Shown piece by piece: positions 34,964 to 46,804 of a DNA stretch of 64,000 nucleotides. The position numbers were made by a program, and so were the translations under genes. The stretch covers positions 115,821 through 179,820 of the forward strand of contig JADLSH010000001.1 in the NCBI GenBank assembly GCA_016169945.1, read 5' to 3'. The stretch is from Trachythela sp. YZ-2020. Its lineage: Eukaryota > Cnidaria > Anthozoa > Malacalcyonacea > Clavulariidae. Under the pieces are notes generated by a model. The model had not been told where the DNA came from, made no database searches, and saw only the letters and a program-made list of their open reading frames with translations. Position 1 is the first letter of the stretch. Each line of letters starts with the position of its first letter.

Positions 34964-35558
34964 AAGCCAAACTATAGCTCAAGCAAACAATTACTAGTCT
35001 GTTAATTAATACATGCTTGAAGTACTATTGTTTCGGACATCAAGAGCATTGCGCAAACAAATTGTCCTTATACTGTTTTAGTTGCTTCTTATTGCAATAT
35101 AATTCAATGTGACGGGAATTTAATCTGCAGTCGTTGCTGGTGGAAAAATGCCTTAAAACAAATAAATTTGCTCTGATAAACATCGGAACTTTGAAGTTGT
35201 CCACCAGCATCGCGGTTTTGTCGTCATATGAAAACAACAATTGGTTAACTTTCTAAAATAATATGCATTTTGCCTGACCTTGCGTCGCTTGCACTATGTT
35301 AAAACTAATCTCGACTTACATACTAGAGATAGATGATCTGACTAACTAGAATAACCCGATCTACAATGGCAATTGCATGGTTCTCTGCATGGCAGTGATG
35401 TAGAAGAGGGGGGGGAGGGGGCTTGGAAGATGAGCCCTCCTTCCTCAAGTTTTTTTTTGGGGGGGGGCTGACTTCGTTTTCACAAGAATATCTTGCACCT
35501 ACATAATTTTCATTCTCCAAGGATCACTTATGCCTACCATTCCAGGCATGAATATTGT

Positions 35559-36073
35559 ATTTGATTTGGTCAACACGAATTATGGCTACGACAACGCTAT
35601 CAAGAGACATGTACACATGTGTTTTTATTTTTGTATTATTCTAACTTTGCCATAAATTCGTTTGTTTACCAAGCCCGTAGCTGGCCCTCGTTTGTTGGGG
35701 GGGGGGCACTTTCGGTTTTCAGTAAGTATTTTTCCATTTTTGTTGTCGACGGGGAGGAGGGGGCCTGGGGTAAAAAAAAATTTTCGGATAGGATTGACTA
35801 TTACATCTGTTTTTACGTCTAAAACCTTAGAATTTAATATATTCCAAAAATGACCTTTTTCAAAACAAAACTTACATTCATTTATTTTGGTTGGGGGGGG
35901 GCACAATTATGCTTGGGGGGGGGGGCACAAATATTCAGTTGGGGGGCATTGTCCCCCCAGGCCCCCTCCCCATCTACGGGCCTGTTGTTTACTACTGTCG
36001 TCTGAAAAACTATAGAAAAACATTTAAATTTTTGTTTTGTTGTCAACGTCCATCTGCAAGTAATGTCAATTAA
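35559..36073 (+). pseudogene. GPCR relic split by a hAT-like MITE
   Basis: Contains the coding 3' part only. Helix 6 end and loop (FDLVNTN) run into helix 7, are interrupted by 35670-35984, and resume as VYYCRLKNYRKTFKFLFCC to the stop at 36071-36073. Before 35559 the sequence jumps straight from S2 spacer, so the promoter and the first roughly 230 codons were deleted before or apart from the insertion. Confidence 0.9.
35670..35984. mobile_element. hAT-like MITE with perfect 8-bp target duplication
   Basis: TTGTTTAC flanks both sides (35662-35669 and 35985-35992), and intact GPCR copies have it once, giving a direct empty-site proof. The ends are CAAGCCCGTAGCTGG and the complement of CCATCTACGGGCCTG. 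The inside is G-rich toward both ends with no transposase. An 8-bp duplication fits hAT. Confidence 0.9.
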
Positions 36074-36103
36074 ATTAAATTAAATTAAATTAAATTAAAT
36101 TAA
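36068..36103. repeat. (ATTAA)n microsatellite at the GPCR stop codon
   Basis: The pentamer that contains the receptor stop codon is expanded about sevenfold relative to the other GPCR copies, where CAATTAAAAG is seen. Confidence 0.9.
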
Positions 36104-36349
36104 AAGAAACAGTAATGGTTTAGTTCTAAAATTGTTGGTTTGTTTACTATATAGTTTTGTAATGTAGCGACAAAATCCGCTATCGATATCCTATAACAAC
36201 CTTAGATAATTAATATGCCTAGTTATCTATTGATCAGGCATAGACAATTGTATATGTATAAAAGTTATATTCATTCATATCGATAACTGTAATACTTGCC
36301 TTGATAAATTTTGGCTTTGCCGGTTTTGTTATTAGCAGAGGATTTTTAA

Positions 36350-36490
36350 CCCGGAAAACGTAAGGCATGCGGGTAATCATGGTGAATGTAGCTCACGGCG
36401 GATCAAGGGAAGACGAGGATACTTCCACTATTCTTCCCTTGATGTACCGCGTGAATTTACAAATTACCCGCATGCCTTACAACATTCGGG
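36350..36490. repeat. Long imperfect hairpin (unit 3)
   Basis: Second copy of the hairpin at 14250-14387, with the same outer GTAAGGCATGCGGGTAAT and inner ATCAAGGGAAGA arms. The loop region has diverged. Confidence 0.8.
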
Positions 36491-38439
36491 TATGTAGCCC
36501 GCGTGTTACACTAAACGCCTTTGCGGAGGAGAGGGTACCGATATTTTGGCATTTAACTAATTTAACTTGAAAAAACTTTGATGGCCCTCACTAATTATTT
36601 ATTGAGCGTTTTAATTTGGTAGAATCATATTTCCTCTTCAGATTTTTATTTTGTTAACTAATAACACGAGGCTTGAGCCTGAAATTTGCGATTAAATTTG
36701 CGATTAAATTTTTCTAATCTTACCGACGGGAAATTTGCAGAAGCTGACGTTAGTATTATATTATATTCTGTGCATGCGTACAAGAAAAATATGATTCCAC
36801 AATCCCTGCATGAGGCAGCGCTTTCCTTGCGATAGTAACTCGTAGTCAGGGCCGTAGCTAGCAGGTAAAGGTTGGGGGGGGTGTAAGTCGAAAATTTCCG
36901 AATCACACAATTGTTTTCCGAATAAGTAGGGGTACGCGCCGTAACCTAGGGGCGTTAACCTAGGGGGGTTCGGGGGCATTCTACTTTAAAGCGTTTGTTT
37001 TTCGGACGCATAACGTTCAACAAAACTCGATATTTGGATATGCACGTGAATTGTGAAACGTTCCTCAACAACGTTTTTTACGGAAATTGGCCAGATTGCG
37101 GAAAGGTGAAAACGGACACCCTGCGCTGTGGTGAGCCTGTTTAAAATCCGGAAATAATAGACACTAGACAAAGCAAAAGGTGTCATGCATTTAATAAACC
37201 GGCAAATATAGATTTCTTATCCATGCGATAATGGGAATGTTAGGATTTTGTTATTTTTGTAAACACTCTTGCTGTTTACTGACTTAGATTTTGTTCATCC
37301 AATGTTGCCGTAGTTTTCCAAATGAGTAACTCAATTTTCCGAATATTCTAATTTCAAAAAAGTTGGGGGGGGGGTGCGTCACCCCTCCAATACCCCCCCT
37401 CACTACGGCCCTGCTCGTAGTATTATTATCTATACATCGTCGGTTCCATCATGTCAGACGACCAATGCCAGATAAAAATATACACAATTCTCCCGTGTCA
37501 GTATAAACACAAACAATTACCATATATAAATGTCAAGATTTAAAACTTTCAGTATTACAGTACAGAATATTACAGATTCATAGATTACGTTCTAGTTTTA
37601 ACATTATAGTCGGCCAATAAAAATGCAGTCAGCATCAAGGAGTTGAGCTTATACATTCACGTGACAATCACGACCATATCAATGTGGCCGATGTAATAGA
37701 GTTTCATTATATATCCCTACATTCAAGAAAGACTGATTAACATACGGCACACAAAACACAACAAAGATCCAGACTATTTCAAATCGTCCAGACTTCGACA
37801 GTTGCGACCGATTGTAAACCATGCTTAATTAACATGCTTTCTGTATAAATCACAGTTAAACCATTACCCGACTTATTGGTCGACCACTCGACCATCAGAT
37901 ACAGCAACTAGCAATTTGAAACCTTAAATAAACCTTTTAAATTAAGACTCCTAATTTATGGTGCGCTTTGCCGAAATGGCTTAATTGTTCCATATATTAT
38001 ATGTTTACGCTTCTGGAATTTTTTCGTCAAGCTTCGTTAACCCATGATTGTTGGCTGAAAGTATGTTGTTTAATTTTTGACAAATACAATTTTGTTGTTT
38101 TATAGAAACCTCTTGTTTTGTTAACCGCATCAATGTACAGAAGAATTTATACTCTAATTGCAAATGTTTTTAAGGCAATGTACTTTAAAGATTTCAAATA
38201 CGAGACATTAATTGCATATCAAACAGACAAGATTGAAACACTTGTCTTTGTCCTTACTTGCAGGAGATCTTTTGAAATGTTAATTTAGAAGGAATTCTGA
38301 GTCGATACTGAGAAAAACATTTCTTTGTATTTAACAATATAATTCCGAACGAGCTTTCATTTTGAATACAGACTTCAGTAGTGCTGGCGAGTCAATACAT
38401 CACAAGCCACTATCAATCTGGCAGAGAATATAACCAGCT
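36491..38439 (+). other. Spacer and 5' flank of TRIM gene B
   Basis: Paralogous to 14388-15667 apart from the hAT-like insertion. The last roughly 70 bp match the presumed 5' UTR of all TRIM copies. No gene is seen. Confidence 0.6.
36847..37413. mobile_element. hAT-like non-autonomous element with perfect 8-bp target duplication
   Basis: CTCGTAGT occurs at 36839-36846 and 37414-37421. The ends are CAGGGCCGTAGCTAG and the complement of CTCACTACGGCCCTG, followed inward by G-runs (about 36873) and C-runs (about 37394). It is 567 bp with no transposase ORF. It is related in its ends to 35670-35984 but differs inside. Confidence 0.9.
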
Positions 38440-41400
38440 ATGGCTACAGCGCCAGATCCTGCTCCCACTCAACGAATGGAAAAACTTCTGAAATGCTGTA
38501 GTTGTAAAGGGACTTTGAAAGAACCGAGAACTCTCCCTTGTTTTCATCTCTATTGTAAAGATTGCCTTACGAAGTATGTTGAAAGTCAACGTGAGGAAAC
38601 CGAAGAGAAACGTAAAGACAAGCATCTGTTTAACTGTCCAATGTGTAGAACCCAGTTTGAAGTGAAAGAATTAGACGAAAGCTTGGGACGACTTCGATGC
38701 AATTATTTTATCAACAATACACTCGACATTTTGAAAATACAACAACAAGCACAGAAGCTACCTTGTGAATCTTGCAAAGCTCAACTACCTGCCACATGCA
38801 GATGTATCAAATGTGAACGTTATCTCTGCAAGAACTGCTTGACAGCACACACCAACTGGCCTGATTTCAAAGACCATGTTGTGTTGACGTTGGAGGAATT
38901 GGCAAAACCTGTGAATCAAGCTAAAGCGAAAGGAATATCACGCTGCCAGAAATATGGTCATGAGAAGAAACCCCATGCATTTTATTGCAACACATGTCAG
39001 GAACTGGCTTGTATGACCTGTGTCCTCCAAGACCATCCCAAACCTGGCCATGACCATCAACCTGTTGATGTAGTGGCAGAGCAGCACAAGGAAGCCTTGA
39101 AGACAACTTCCGCCATCTTGCAGAAGAAATCTAACGAAGGCCAGACTGCCTTGCAGAAAATAGAATATTCTACTCAAAATCTACAAGCCAACACCAAAGC
39201 GACCAAAGATGTCATCCAGCAACAGGAAAAAGAAATCTTGGAAGAATTTGCCAAGAAACTAAAACAGAACACAGAAATCTTGCTTGACCAAGTTGACAAA
39301 AAGCACGAAGAGGTCAATCAAAAACTTGTGAAACAACATGACGACATGAAAGCCTACGTAGAGAAGGTGAATGGCTCACTGGAGTTTGCAAAGAATATCA
39401 TCGAAACAGGAAGCAGTGAAGAAATCCTTTCGCTTGGAAAAGAAATCGAAGCAAACGCAAGCAATATCAAGACGGGACAGCCAGAAATGATGCTGCCAGT
39501 TCATTATGGCAAAATTGAATACCAGGCGAAATCCCTCCGAGAAGTAGTTGACACTGTAAAACTAGATAACCTTGGAAAAATTGGTAAGTTAATAGTTTTA
39601 TACAACGGCTAATAAACAGCAGAAATATAGCAACCTGGGGTCGGTTGTATCAACGCCGGATAGCACTATCCACCGGATAGCGAATATTCCAACCTTCCTA
39701 AAATTGTCCGTTGATTTGTATAATCTAGATTAAACCTTAGCATTTATAAGTTAAAGTTTCTTTTTATTAATTCTGGGGTCTACATTTAATTCGTAGTTTT
39801 TTAGCTTTTTTTTTTACATCAACAAAAAAATCCGCTATCAGTGGATAGTGCTGCTATCACTTGATACAACCGCCCCTGAACAATAATTTGTGCGGGTAAC
39901 ACTAACACTGCAGATGCAGTCTTACACTCTTGGCTTTCCGGCTCACTTCCTGCACATTCAATGTTCAATAAAAATATCGTTTCTTCTAATTTCTCAATTT
40001 TCTTTGCAGCTTGTGCACCATTTAGAAAACCAGGTAAAATTTATTTACGTTCAGATAAGTAATTTTGTTAATATATACCTAATTATTTAGTAAAAAGTAT
40101 AAAATATTCATTACCAACTACGACCTACGTGAGAATACTGAATCTTTTTAAAATATAACTTACTCAACTCATTATGTACGTTTTCTTGTCATGTATTTTT
40201 GCAATATCGAGGTTTCTTGAATATGGCTCAAAATTTTGCAATTGAGATTCGAGGTTGAATATGGCTGATAGAAAAGTACAAGTGATGAAAAAGAACATTT
40301 ACAATACTGTTGAAAGTAAATGGTATGATAAAAAAGAAACAGATGAATATCTTTGAACAGTTGATTTTTGTTTTCAGGTGATCCTGTTGTTGTACAGTCA
40401 TTACTTGAAAGATCAACCATCTTGGATGGTAATTTTGAGCATGCTCACCAACTTGCAGAGTGGATGGAAGATAAGAAGTTTGGTTGGCAACTTTGTTATC
40501 GAGCTTCTGATGATGGTTGGAGAGGACAAGATTTTCATAGAAAGTGTGACGATGTAGGACCTACATTGACTTTGGTCAAATGTGGAACCAATGTCTTTGG
40601 CGGTTTTACTGACCAAAGTTGGAAAGGTAGTATTTCTGATGTGCACGCGAAGCTACTACGTGCAAAATGTAAGCAAATTGTCATCTTTCAAAACATTAGG
40701 TAGTAACAATGGGGAACACACATGTGAAGAACGACTGTAGAATACGTTTTATATGAATAATTAAACGATTGGATTGAGTTTATATATTTTATGTTACATT
40801 ATGTTCCAGACATGTCCACACCCTCTCCTCCGCAGCCGGGGCTTATATAAACCTTCAAAATGTTAGACCTGCGGGTTACAGTAGTTGTGAAAACGCGCGG
40901 GGCATCAAGGGAAGACGCATTTACCCAGTACGCCTTCACTCATTACTGAGTTCACTTCAAACAAAAGAAATTCATTTAGAATAAAGATTATTTTACTTGT
41001 TCACCGTTTGAAATATAATTTATTTTGCGACTTTTATCAGTAATTTTATATTTTTGTGCACATCAGTTGACATTTTTGGTTGTAATTGTATTTTTCCGCA
41101 ACCTTTTCTCGATCAGCTTTCCCACAAATTGTTTTGATGGATAATCCATATTCCTTTTTTATTTTGACACTTTTAAATCTTTATAATTTCTGAATACGCA
41201 CTTAACTTAAATCCTTCTTTTCTCCCCGATAATATTAAATAAATGTTGTGGTTTGTCTTGTGCATGTGAGCGCCTGTACCTAAAGTATTTCTCACATTTC
41301 TTTCAGATCGATGTAGTGAATTTAAACATTCCGATGTTTCATTTCTATTTTCACTCCAAAATAAGGACAAATTGCTTTCGTTCAAATGTCCTATATATGA

Positions 41401-41638
41401 TCATCGAAATGACACAGCAATCTTCTGTCATCCTGCACGGGGAGCAGGCTTTGGTGGTTATGGTCCTGGTGACCTGTTCATCAGCAGCAATGCCAACACA
41501 AACCAAGTTTCACGCAGCGACCTTGGTAACACATACCGACCTCCTCCAGGATATCAACCTGGCACTCCACAAACCCAAGCTCTGTTAGCGGGCAGCCACA
41601 ACTTCCAGCCAACAGAGATTGAAGTTTTTCGCCGTTGA
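38440..41638 (+). CDS. TRIM-like RING/B-box/coiled-coil protein with C-terminal TLDc (gene B)
   Basis: Exons 38440-39583, 40010-40033, 40378-40626 and 41307-41638, all phase 1, 582 residues. Domain order is as in gene A: RING with the eight ligands at the same positions (C19 to C69), B-box 1 (about 109-146), B-box 2 (about 169-204, ending in DHPKPGHDH), a coiled coil to about 330, the micro-exon peptide ACAPFRKP, then TLDc (CYRASDDGW, DFHRKCDD, FGGFTDQSW, AGFGGYGPGDL, NLGNTYR-like DLGNTYRPPPGY, LLAGS, EIEVFRR). Exon 1 N-terminal half is nearly identical to gene A, while B-box 2 onward is closer to genes C and D, so gene conversion or unequal crossing over within exon 1 is plausible. Function as a RING E3 is inferred from family. 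Confidence 0.88.
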
Positions 41639-41976
41639 ACAAAGGTAAATTTAAACAACCTCGTTTCCAGGCTCTTGTGGAGGAAGAGTGCAGAGTAGAG
41701 ACCCTGGGTTCGAGGTGTTAATCTCAAAGCACAAATAAGAGATATTTTTCAATTAAATAATGAACACATTAAAGTGAGTAGGAAGCTTAAGTTTCTGACT
41801 TTATATCTCTACTTCATATTGTAGTAGCATAAGCGGCCCAAAAATTCGAGTTTTAATAATTTTTAAAAGGTTTTGTTTGATATATTGATTTGATATCTCT
41901 TGAAATACTTCACGCTTGCGTGCCGCTCGCTCGCGTACACACACACACGCGAGTCTATTCCATCTAATATAATGAT
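41639..41976. other. Downstream flank of TRIM B (duplicated)
   Basis: Matches 52477-52800 after TRIM gene C. ATTAAA near 41753 could serve polyadenylation. No gene is seen. Confidence 0.5.
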
Positions 41977-42489
41977 CGGTCTCCTGAGAAAAATTCGAGG
42001 ATATTTGCCACTGCTTGAACGAAAGCTATTTTATAATGCTATCATCAAGCCGATTATGATGTATGGTAGTTCAATTTGGAGTTGCTGCTCGCAAAGTGAT
42101 ATTCTTCGAGTCTTCAAATTACAAAAAAGAGTAGCACGTGTAATTCTAGGAACAGATACCTCCTCCAGGTCAACGGTCAATTTTACTAAACTGAACTGGA
42201 TCCCTTTCTATGACGAAGTGAAAATTAATAAATGTACTATAGTCTATAAGAGCCTGCATGGTCAGGCTCCGCAGTATATCAAGATTTATTTAGAACAAAC
42301 AATGATATAAACGGTACTGAGACAAACTTGTCCTAAATTTGATTATGTAACTGAAGGAGGGAAATATGTAACAGTCAGTAGCATTAAGATATGGAACAAT
42401 CTCCCCAAAGAGATCAAGACAAAATCTAGCGTTACTTCTTTTAAGTTTGCCCTTAAAAACCACTTCCTGGACTCATCATATAAGAGTAC

Positions 42490-43050
42490 CGGTGTTGATC
42501 GATTTGACGCCGCGGCGCTTCAGGTGCGGCGTTTATTCTAGGACGACGTTTATTCGAGGGCGGCGTTTATTGCAAATTTTGTAACAATATGAGAAAGATA
42601 CTCGCGCAGAGGCAAAGGAACACGATGAAAACGCAATTGGTGTTTATAAACCTCCCAATGGCACGAAGCAGCCGAATTCGAAGAAGACGCTTGCTGGCCA
42701 CGTCCCAATTGAGCTGTCTCGCTTATTAAAGAACTACCTGGGCGCAAACACTGAGAGCAAACTATTCGCGAAAGTCGCTGGAAAAAGAAAGAGAGAAATC
42801 GGACTAGTTTGTACCGGAAAAATTCTCGGCTTTCACCACGGAACTACGCATAGCAGAAGTTTTAGAGAGAGAACTAAGTAACAAAGCTATGAAGTATAGC
42901 CACTTTGAACTAAATAACATTGTAATCGAGAGGAATAAATATCCAAGACTGCTTTAGATTTAATGTTGTCTTATTTTTTAAAGATAAGTACCGTAATTAT
43001 TCGAATAAACGCCGCAGCGTTTATTAAATTTTTGGCGCTTCAAATAATGT
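42490..43050. mobile_element. Element with GCGGCGTTTATTC motifs, nested in the LINE
   Basis: Both ends carry AGTACCG followed by a GACGCCGCGGCG or AACGCCGCAGCG string in the same orientation, and the left side adds two more GGCGTTTATTC-type copies. I could not define terminal inverted repeats or a target duplication, so limits are approximate. Confidence 0.45.
42590..42957 (+). pseudogene. HIRAN-like domain remnant inside a nested element
   Basis: Forward frames read EAKEHDENAIGVYKPPNG, LAGHVPIELSRLLKNYLG, KVAGKRKREIGLV, then after a frameshift near 42860 EVLERELSNKAMKYSHFELN and VIERNKYPRLL before a stop at 42955-42957. The HDENA...V.K...GHVP.ELSRLL...V.GKRK layout resembles HIRAN-type domains. 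It lies between GCGGCGTTTATTC-rich strings (42515-42570 and 43000-43045), so it looks like cargo or coding relic of that element. Family call is tentative. Confidence 0.5.
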
Positions 43051-43267
43051 GATCAGTAAAGCTTCAGTAAATTGTAGATATGTATATATATATAATCCTA
43101 AGATCTCTTCTATAGTTCTCTTTCTAAATAGCTTTATCGTTTTAAAGTAGATAGAATCTATAACTTTGTATATATTGTGTGAGGGCCACAGGTTTTTCAG
43201 CTGTATTACTGTCATGTGTTATTTTTACCCTCATTAAATAAAGTTGTTCATTCATTCATTCATTCAT

Positions 43268-46200
43268 ATTATATGAATAATTAGGTATACTGATGTATCC
43301 ACTCTCCCGACGAAGGCCTTTGCTTGAAACGTTGTATGTTTTTATTTTATATGCTGACGTGCAATATTACCCCAGTTTTCCTTTAAATACAAAATATTTT
43401 CTGTTGCAGATATACTCTTTCATCTCATACGGAAGAATTTTCAGTGGCACACAGTCTATAGTATCTTGAATTATATATAGTGTGTTAGGTAGGGCAGCGT
43501 AAAACCACAGCAGCCCAAAAATGCGGGGTTTTAGTCTTTTTTATGAAGCTATTCTATGATATATATTTACCTGACAGAGTTTGGAAACTAGCGTTTGGAA
43601 ATCCTTCACGCTCACGCGATCAGCTCACGCGTGGATACTCGAGTCTACTCCGTAAATATTAAACCATAAGACTATGGCATATATATTTATGAAGGAATAG
43701 CTTTATAAAAGAGACTATGAAACCCGCATTTTTGGGGAAAACGTGAAGCGTAAGTGGTTAAAAAATGTAACATGTATTTATTGTAAATTGTCACGATATT
43801 ACCCAACTAAAACATTTAGCTCGTTGGTTGGATCAAAGGATGAGCAGAGCCACCGATAAAATATATAAAAGCGAAAAGTAGGTAGTTCGCGCGTATAACA
43901 ACTAAGCTGCCGGTTTCAACAAGAAGATTATGATTACGGTCATCGCCTTGCAGTTTATGAAACTTGAAATAAATGGCCTGAGCTAGCGTAGAATGCTTGA
44001 CTTGTTCTGAATAAGAGCATAGAAAATGCTTAGAAATGTACTATAATAATTTTGAGACAAAGTATATTAAAAATTTCTCGGACTCTTAGCTTGAGAAGTA
44101 GTTATGTAATAATGAGTTAGACAATACACTCTTTCGATAATTACGTCACGAATACTTCCTTGGCCTGGGAGCCTCGCTCCCATGAATCAGTAGGAAGAGT
44201 TAAATACTGAGAGATTTTTAGGCTGTATTTGGATAAAAACTGAAGTGATTCTAAGTAATTAATGACTTATTATATGATTGACATCACTCTCAAGGACCAA
44301 TGAAAGACAATGCTCTGAATTAGAGACTTGGCATGATGAAATAGAAAACAATACCAAGTGTAGCCTGCGCTGGATGACAATAGAACAAGAAATTGCGCAC
44401 AATTCTAAAGAGCATGTGATTTCAAAAGAATAAACAATTTGTTATTCAAATGTTCGTAATTCTTCAAGCAAAGCCGGTCAAGTAATTTGTTTCTAGACTT
44501 ACTCTAAGAAAATCTGCTTGCTTAAACGGCTAACTGTAAGTCGTATATTATTATTACGGAAGTCGACGATTCAGCAGGCGTGAAAGAGATCGTATCCTGA
44601 TGGAAATAAAAATTGGCGGGATTTTATTGCAGGGTAAGAAAAATTCAACAAACAAAACTGGGTCAGCACACATATTAAGCCACTAAAATGTTGTTTTGCA
44701 GTCGTGACTCAAAAACACTCCATTGTTGGTTGTAGTATCGCTGCAGTTTGTTGTACAGGGCAGACGTTCGAATAAAGACATCAGAAAAGTGCGTAAAGTA
44801 AGTAAATTTTATAGTTCATGTTTTACTACAATGTCTACAGCAATTCATGCTTAATTACTAATGTATTTAATCAAAAGTGGTATTTTGGTATGTTTTCTTT
44901 TGGCTTGTCTCAGTGATCGTAATTATAGCGCGTGTGTATTCTAGAGCATTTAATTATCTTCAATAGGGTATTCCCTCCATTTAGAGTAAAATCTAGACGG
45001 AATTGCTCATTTAAATGGAGGGTTTTATCTAATGAGTTTAAACTGTTGTATCCGCATGGTTGTATCCACTGCTGTATCTAGATACAACCCTGATATGAGC
45101 GTTTTCTGTAGATAAAATCCCTTTAATTTGAAATGATCAATTCAATTCATCAGGCACATCGTCCCTGCTTAATTCGGTCTAGTATTGCTTAATACATGCA
45201 GGCCGGCTCTATCTATGAACTGAACAAAGGCCGCGATAATCGTGTAATAATATGGAATCTAGTCGCTTTGAGTAACCGATTAATTAATATTGCAAATTAT
45301 GAAGAATTTGTAAAAATACCGCATGTCGTATTAAAAACTGAGTCCAACAAGGCAAAATTATTGATACCCTCTTTTTAAAGCATTACTTTCATATTATATA
45401 CATATACTAGTTATTAAATATCTAAGTGAAAATTTAAAAAATATCGGTGCATTTCTTTATGAGTGCGATCGATTTCCGCTAAGCGAAACTATGGCATAAG
45501 CAAACGATATATTAATCAACTTTGTTAATTAATGCAATAATGCAATCGGACATCAAGGATAATTTATGTATTGGAGTATTGCGCAAACAAATTATCAGAA
45601 TGGGGAATGCAATCAGTCGTTTGCAATTAATTGAGGCCATCCTGAAACAATGAACATTTTGTTTGATCTTGCGTCGCTTGCACTATGTTAAAACTAATCT
45701 CGATTTATACACTAGCGTTAGATGAGATATATGACTGACTAACTAACTAAAATAACGCGATCTACGGTTCTGTGATAGTGGTGTAAAAGAGGGTAGGATA
45801 AGGGCTCCCCCCCTCCTTTTGAGAATTGCTTATACATAGATAATTTTCCTGTAGTTTTCATTATCCAAGCATCACTTATGACTACCATTGGCCATGCATG
45901 AATATGGTATAATAATGCGGTCATGGGTTTGGACTTTGGGGATTACTTATGATGTCATCTATATATATACCCGAATGTTTTTACCCTTGGTAACATGCTC
46001 GTCTAGAGAGCCTCCCTCGTTATGAGTTTAGTCCGGCAGCACTTTTCTATGATCAAATATTAAATCGTGACTGATATTTTCCTGATTTTTTTGTTATGTC
46101 GAACTACCCACGCAAGTTCGTCTTCACGGATGATTCACGACTTTTTGTGCCGCGTTCATACACAGACGAATTATCTCTTTTTTACCCAAATTCATCCAGA

Positions 46201-46270
46201 CGGACTATCCGTATTTAATAGATATGGGAGATAATATTTACTGGATAACACTACACCATAGTTATTTTTT
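43268..46270 (+). other. Post-TRIM flank and spacer S3
   Basis: 43290-43990 matches 52830-53480, and 44190-45920 matches S1, S2 and S4. A CGAAACGT-family end lies at 43305-43345. No gene is seen. The rest to 46270 is unique AT-rich DNA. Confidence 0.6.
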
Positions 46271-46274
46271 ACAA

Positions 46275-46276
<2 letters not shown>

Positions 46277-46308
<32 letters not shown>

Positions 46309-46486
46309 AAATCTGCAGACATGCATGTTTCGCCGTTCAACGGCTCGTCAGTGCAGCTTGTAACGCAGTCTAGATACGAGTGACTTCGTATTTATACACC
46401 ATACTCTTGCCCTCACCAAGCGCATGTGGTACAATACTCAGACACATGCGCATCCAGACATGCGTGAAATATATATATATATATAC
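46277..46486. repeat. (TA)n tracts flanking a single copy of the 280-bp unit
   Basis: 46306-46468 is the first about 163 bp of the array unit seen at 8831-9834, bounded by TA runs on both sides. It sits about 340 bp upstream of the GPCR pseudogene. Confidence 0.85.
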
Positions 46487-46804
46487 AGTGCAATTGGATA
46501 AAAAGATTAAAGAAAATATCCAAATTAGCATAACAATATTAATTTTATAGGAACTCATGGCTATATGTCCCAGCTGTGTAGTTCAGAGTCCCAAATCCAT
46601 CCCTATCTTTTTTGTCTTTATCTTATTTAACATTTTAATTGCAAAATAACTGATCATGGGGATATATGTATATTAGATCTTCATTAAAAAAGGAAAACAT
46701 ATGCAACACCTTTTGAATAATTTAGCTCTCAAATAAATCGATGATTCGCTTGCATGCCGTTTGGACAAGATTTTGTTAAAATGAATTAAATCCAAAAAAT
46801 CAAA

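Larger units (their letters stand above)
33341..35558 (+). other. Spacer S2 upstream of the GPCR relic
   Basis: Paralogous to S1 (10721-12800). No gene is seen; the short ORFs are not conserved between copies. Two insertions relative to S1 are listed separately. Confidence 0.7.
41977..43267 (+). mobile_element. 5'-truncated L2-like LINE with nested element
   Basis: Absent after TRIM gene C (empty site at about 52800), so the ends are well defined. The RT C-terminal coding part starts at once (GLLRKIRGYLPLLERKLFYN, IKPIMMYGSSIW, LQKRVARVILG, YKSLHGQAPQYI), is frameshifted near 42310, and ends with SSIKIWNNLPKEIKTKSS and FALKNHFLDSSY at about 42480. The 3' end has AATAAAGTTG and an ATTC tail (43249-43267). 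About 42490-43050 is a second element inserted into its 3' UTR. Confidence 0.8.
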
